Source: Tissierella_A sp964489715 (GTDB lineage Bacteria; Bacillota; Clostridia; Tissierellales; Tissierellaceae). Taken from it: 27,219 nt of DNA. The translations under genes were made by a program, and so were the position numbers. Positions within the stretch are counted from its first letter, which is position 1. The number at the start of each line of letters is the position of its first letter. Below are positions 24,936-27,219 of this stretch, one piece after another. The DNA lies in contig CAZBAK010000021.1 of assembly GCA_964489715.1 (NCBI GenBank), positions 1 to 27,219 of the forward strand. The letters run 5' to 3'. The notes beneath the pieces are model-generated. The model was not told the origin of the DNA. It was given only the letters and a program-made list of their open reading frames with translations, and did no database searches.

Positions 24936-26430
24936 ATGGCCAAATTTGAAGACAAACAACTTCGTTGTTCTTTTTGTGGGAAACCACAAGATCAAGTGCG
25001 TAGACTAATTGCAGGGCCAAATGTATATATATGCAATGAATGTATAGAGCTATGCCAAGATATAATCGAAGAAGAATTTATAGATCATTTTGAATACGAT
25101 ATGGAAGAAGTACCAAAGCCTTCCACTATAAATAGTAGTTTAGATGACTATGTTATACAACAGGAAAAAGCTAAAAGAGTACTTGCAGTAGCAGTATATA
25201 ATCATTATAAAAGAATAAACAATAAACCTTCTAAAAATAATGATATAGAACTTCAAAAGAGTAATATCTTAATGGTAGGTCCTACAGGCTCAGGAAAAAC
25301 ACTGCTAGCTCAAACATTAGCTAAGATATTAGATGTACCTTTTGCTATGGCTGATGCAACTAGTCTTACAGAAGCAGGATATGTTGGAGAAGATGTTGAA
25401 AACATAATTTTAAAACTTATACAAGCTGCAGACTATGATATTGAAAAAGCAGAAAAAGGTATTATCTATATAGATGAGATTGATAAAATAGCAAGAAAAA
25501 CAGAAAATCCATCTATTACACGTGATGTAAGTGGTGAAGGAGTACAACAGGCACTTTTAAAAGTATTAGAAGGTACTGTAGCAAATGTACCACCACAAGG
25601 GGGGAGAAAGCATCCTGACCAAAAAATGATTGCAGTAGACACCAAAAACATCCTATTTGTATGTGGAGGTGCATTTGACGGAATAGAAAAGATCATTGAG
25701 GCAAGGCAGGATACGAAATCCATTGGTTTTGGAGCTGAGGTTTCTGCAAAAGAAGAAAAGAACATCGGAGAAATCTTAAAGGATGTGATGCCCGAGGATT
25801 TTATTAAGTTTGGTATNNNNNNNNNNTCCTCATCAAGACTTCATTCAAGTAGACACTACTAATATACTCTTTATAGTGGCTGGTGCTTTTGATGGTCTGG
25901 AGAAGGTAGTTCAAAATAGAACTGGAAAACATTCTATAGGCTTTGGAGCAGAAATAAAGACAAAAGAAAAGCAAAGAGTAGGAGAGATTCTAAAGAATCT
26001 ACAACCAGAAGATCTTTTAAAATTCGGACTTATACCAGAGTTTGTAGGAAGACTTCCTATAACTGTTACTCTTGAAGAACTTGATGAAGATGCTCTAGTT
26101 AGAATATTGACAGAACCTAAGAATGCTCTAGTTAAACAATATAAAGAGCTATTTAAGATGGAAGATGTAGAGTTAGAATTTGATGATGAAGCATTAAAAC
26201 TTATAGCTAAAAAAGCTATAGAAAGAAAAACTGGTGCTAGGGGACTTAGAAGTATTATAGAAGAAACTATGCTAGATATAATGTATGAAATTCCTTGTAG
26301 AGAAGATGTTGAAAAATGTCTTATAACTAAGGAAACAGTAGAAAACAAAGGAGATCCTACACTAATATTATTAGACAATAAAAATGCAGGTAAGACAGCT
26401 AAAGACGGAAAGAAAGAATCCGCTTCATAA
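24936..26430 (+). CDS. clpX: ATP-dependent Clp protease ATP-binding subunit ClpX, interrupted by an assembly gap
   Basis: The AAA+ unfoldase feeding ClpP. The left part has the zinc-binding domain (Cys11, 14, 33 and 36), Walker A GPTGSGKT with Lys121, pore loop GYVGE near residue 148, Walker B IIYIDEID and KVLEGTVANVPPQGGRKHP. The right part has FVGRLPITVTLEELDE and the sensor-2 region KTGARGLRSIIEETMLDIMYE. Between them, 25617-25816 repeats the same region of ClpX as 25831-26031 but with a different sequence, and ten N bases follow. Dropping 25617-25830 joins HP to HQDFIQV in frame and gives 1281 bases, 426 residues, the normal ClpX length. The gene is therefore probably intact in the organism. 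The ATG follows AGAGGTG. Confidence 0.92.
25617..25816 (+). other. Probable chimeric ClpX-like tail left of the assembly gap
   Basis: These 200 bases encode 67 residues (starting DQKMIAVDTKNILF) that align without gaps to the 67 residues starting HQDFIQVDTTNILF right of the gap, with about 37 identities. Its isoleucine codons are ATC 4, ATT 4, ATA 1, against ATC 0, ATT 2, ATA 4 in the matching right-hand segment. The join falls at the conserved GGRKHP codons, where reads from another species could be bridged. Confidence 0.8.
25817..25826. other. Assembly gap (ten N bases)
   Basis: A run of ten N bases. The four bases after it (TCCT) repeat 25613-25616, consistent with the two contig ends overlapping at that point. 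The true gap length is unknown and may be negative. Confidence 0.98.
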
Positions 26431-26458
26431 GGCTCACTCTATGTGAGCCTTTTATTTT
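26429..26458 (+). terminator. Terminator between clpX and lon
   Basis: AAGGCTCAC (26429-26437) pairs perfectly with GTGAGCCTT (26443-26451) around a five-base loop, followed by a T-rich tail. It begins in the clpX stop codon. No clear promoter is seen before lon, so it may let part of the transcription through. Confidence 0.85.
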
Positions 26459-26480
26459 AATTTAAAACGGGAGTGAAAAA

Positions 26481-27219
26481 ATGGGAAAAAGCAACTATGA
26501 GATAAAAGATAAAGTTTTACCACTGATACCTTTAAGAGGTATATCAATTTTCCCCTTTATGGTAATTCATTTTGATGTAGGGAGAGATAAGTCTATAAAA
26601 GCACTAGAAAAAGCAATGCTAGATGAATCTTCAATACTTCTTTGTACTCAAATTGATCCTAAAATAGATGACCCTGGAGAAGAGGATATCTATTCTACAG
26701 GTACTATTGCCAAGGTGAAACAAATGTTAAAACTTCCTGGAGGTAGTACAAGAGTCCTTGTAGAAGGACAAAGTAGGGGAAAGCTAATAAACATATTAAA
26801 AGAAGATCCATATATTGAAGTTGAAGCAGAAGAGTATATATATGATCCAAAGGAAATAGTAATAGATAAATCTGTAGAAGCTGCTATGCGACTTATTATA
26901 TCTGATCTAGATGAATATATAAGTTTAAATAGTAAGATTTCACCTGAAATACTTACAGCAGTAGCTGACATAGAAGATCCAGGTAGACTGGTAGATGTTA
27001 TAGCCTCATATATAGTTCTTAAAATGGAAGACAATCAAAAATTATTGGAAACTTTCGACTTTTATGAAAGACTTGAAACCCTTCATGCTATATTAAAAGA
27101 AGAAATAGAGCTTTTAGAAATAGAAGATAAGATCGACCAAAGGGTAAAAAAACAGATAAATAAGGTTCAAAAAGAACATTATTTAAGAGAACAGATGAAG
27201 GCTATCCAAAAAGAATTAG
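26481..27219 (+). CDS. lon: ATP-dependent protease Lon, N-terminal part (runs off the window)
   Basis: Lon degrades misfolded and regulatory proteins. The frame is open for 246 codons to the window end with no stop. The N-terminal substrate-binding domain is clear: LPLIPLRGISIFPFMVIHFDVG (split here as LPLIPLRG and FPFMVIHFDVGR), STGTIAKVKQMLKLPGGSTR, a VLVEGQSRGKL strand and DPGRLVDVIASY. The helical linker follows, ending with KVQKEHYLREQMKAIQKEL, the signature just before the AAA+ domain. The ATG at 26481 follows GGGAGTG. The ATPase and peptidase domains lie beyond the edge. Confidence 0.95.
   Translation, partial: MGKSNYEIKDKVLPLIPLRGISIFPFMVIHFDVGRDKSIKALEKAMLDESSILLCTQIDPKIDDPGEEDIYSTGTIAKVKQMLKLPGGSTRVLVEGQSRGKLINILKEDPYIEVEAEEYIYDPKEIVIDKSVEAAMRLIISDLDEYISLNSKISPEILTAVADIEDPGRLVDVIASYIVLKMEDNQKLLETFDFYERLETLHAILKEEIELLEIEDKIDQRVKKQINKVQKEHYLREQMKAIQKEL

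Noticed and set aside
25617..26031. A real tandem duplication within ClpX
   Set aside because: The two copies meet at an N gap, differ in sequence and codon use, and removing one restores the exact normal frame and length.
25911..26378. A 155-codon minus-strand open frame opposite clpX
   Set aside because: It is Ser/Ile-rich with no recognisable domain and no ribosome site; it is the mirror of a well-supported gene.

Overview
The window is an AT-rich chromosomal stretch from an anaerobic, low-GC Gram-positive bacterium. It is most like an amino-acid-fermenting member of the Clostridia/Tissierellia. The signs are strong G-rich ribosome-binding sites, heavy use of ATA and AGA codons, TTG and GTG starts, a sodium-pumping biotin decarboxylase, FabK as the enoyl-ACP reductase, and a tig-clpP-clpX-lon order. 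A run of ten N bases at 25817-25826 shows that it is a scaffold, probably metagenomic, and the sequence just left of that gap looks chimeric. No mobile element, CRISPR array or phage gene was seen.

Region by region: (1) 1-2314: a perfect 32-bp palindrome, a class III CoA-transferase and carbamate kinase, closed by a bidirectional terminator. (2) 2324-3790, minus strand: an amidase-signature hydrolase. (3) 3791-4189: divergent control region with a good promoter and a strongly folded 5' leader. (4) 4190-7793: mmdA-mmdD-mmdC-mmdB, a sodium-translocating methylmalonyl-CoA decarboxylase, with a strong terminator. (5) 7940-12049: pxpA, a wrecked NRAMP/YcsG-type transporter, pxpB, pxpC and a CodA-like amidohydrolase, a 5-oxoproline utilisation operon. 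(6) 12087-13633, minus strand: fabZ and a nitronate-monooxygenase/FabK-like flavoprotein, divergent from (7) 13857-19022: fabH-fabK-fabD-fabG-acpP-fabF. (8) 19179-22735: cca, glmM and a DegV-family protein. (9) 22818-22901: tRNA-Leu(UAG). (10) 23026-27219: trigger factor, ClpP, ClpX (interrupted by the gap) and the N-terminal part of Lon.

How the genes work together: the pxp genes open 5-oxoproline to glutamate using ATP. The Mmd complex can recover energy as a sodium gradient when methylmalonyl-CoA is decarboxylated to propionyl-CoA. Carbamate kinase can make ATP from carbamoyl phosphate. This fits a cell living on amino acids and cyclic amides. The fab cluster is a nearly complete type II fatty-acid synthase without the acetyl-CoA carboxylase genes. 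The last block is protein-folding and proteolysis housekeeping.

The items most worth a second look are the structured mmd leader RNA, the decayed transporter inside an otherwise intact pxp operon, the CodA-like enzyme with an altered substrate-pocket residue in that operon, and the chimeric clpX at the gap. I found no wholly new multi-gene system; most of the window is conserved metabolism and housekeeping.
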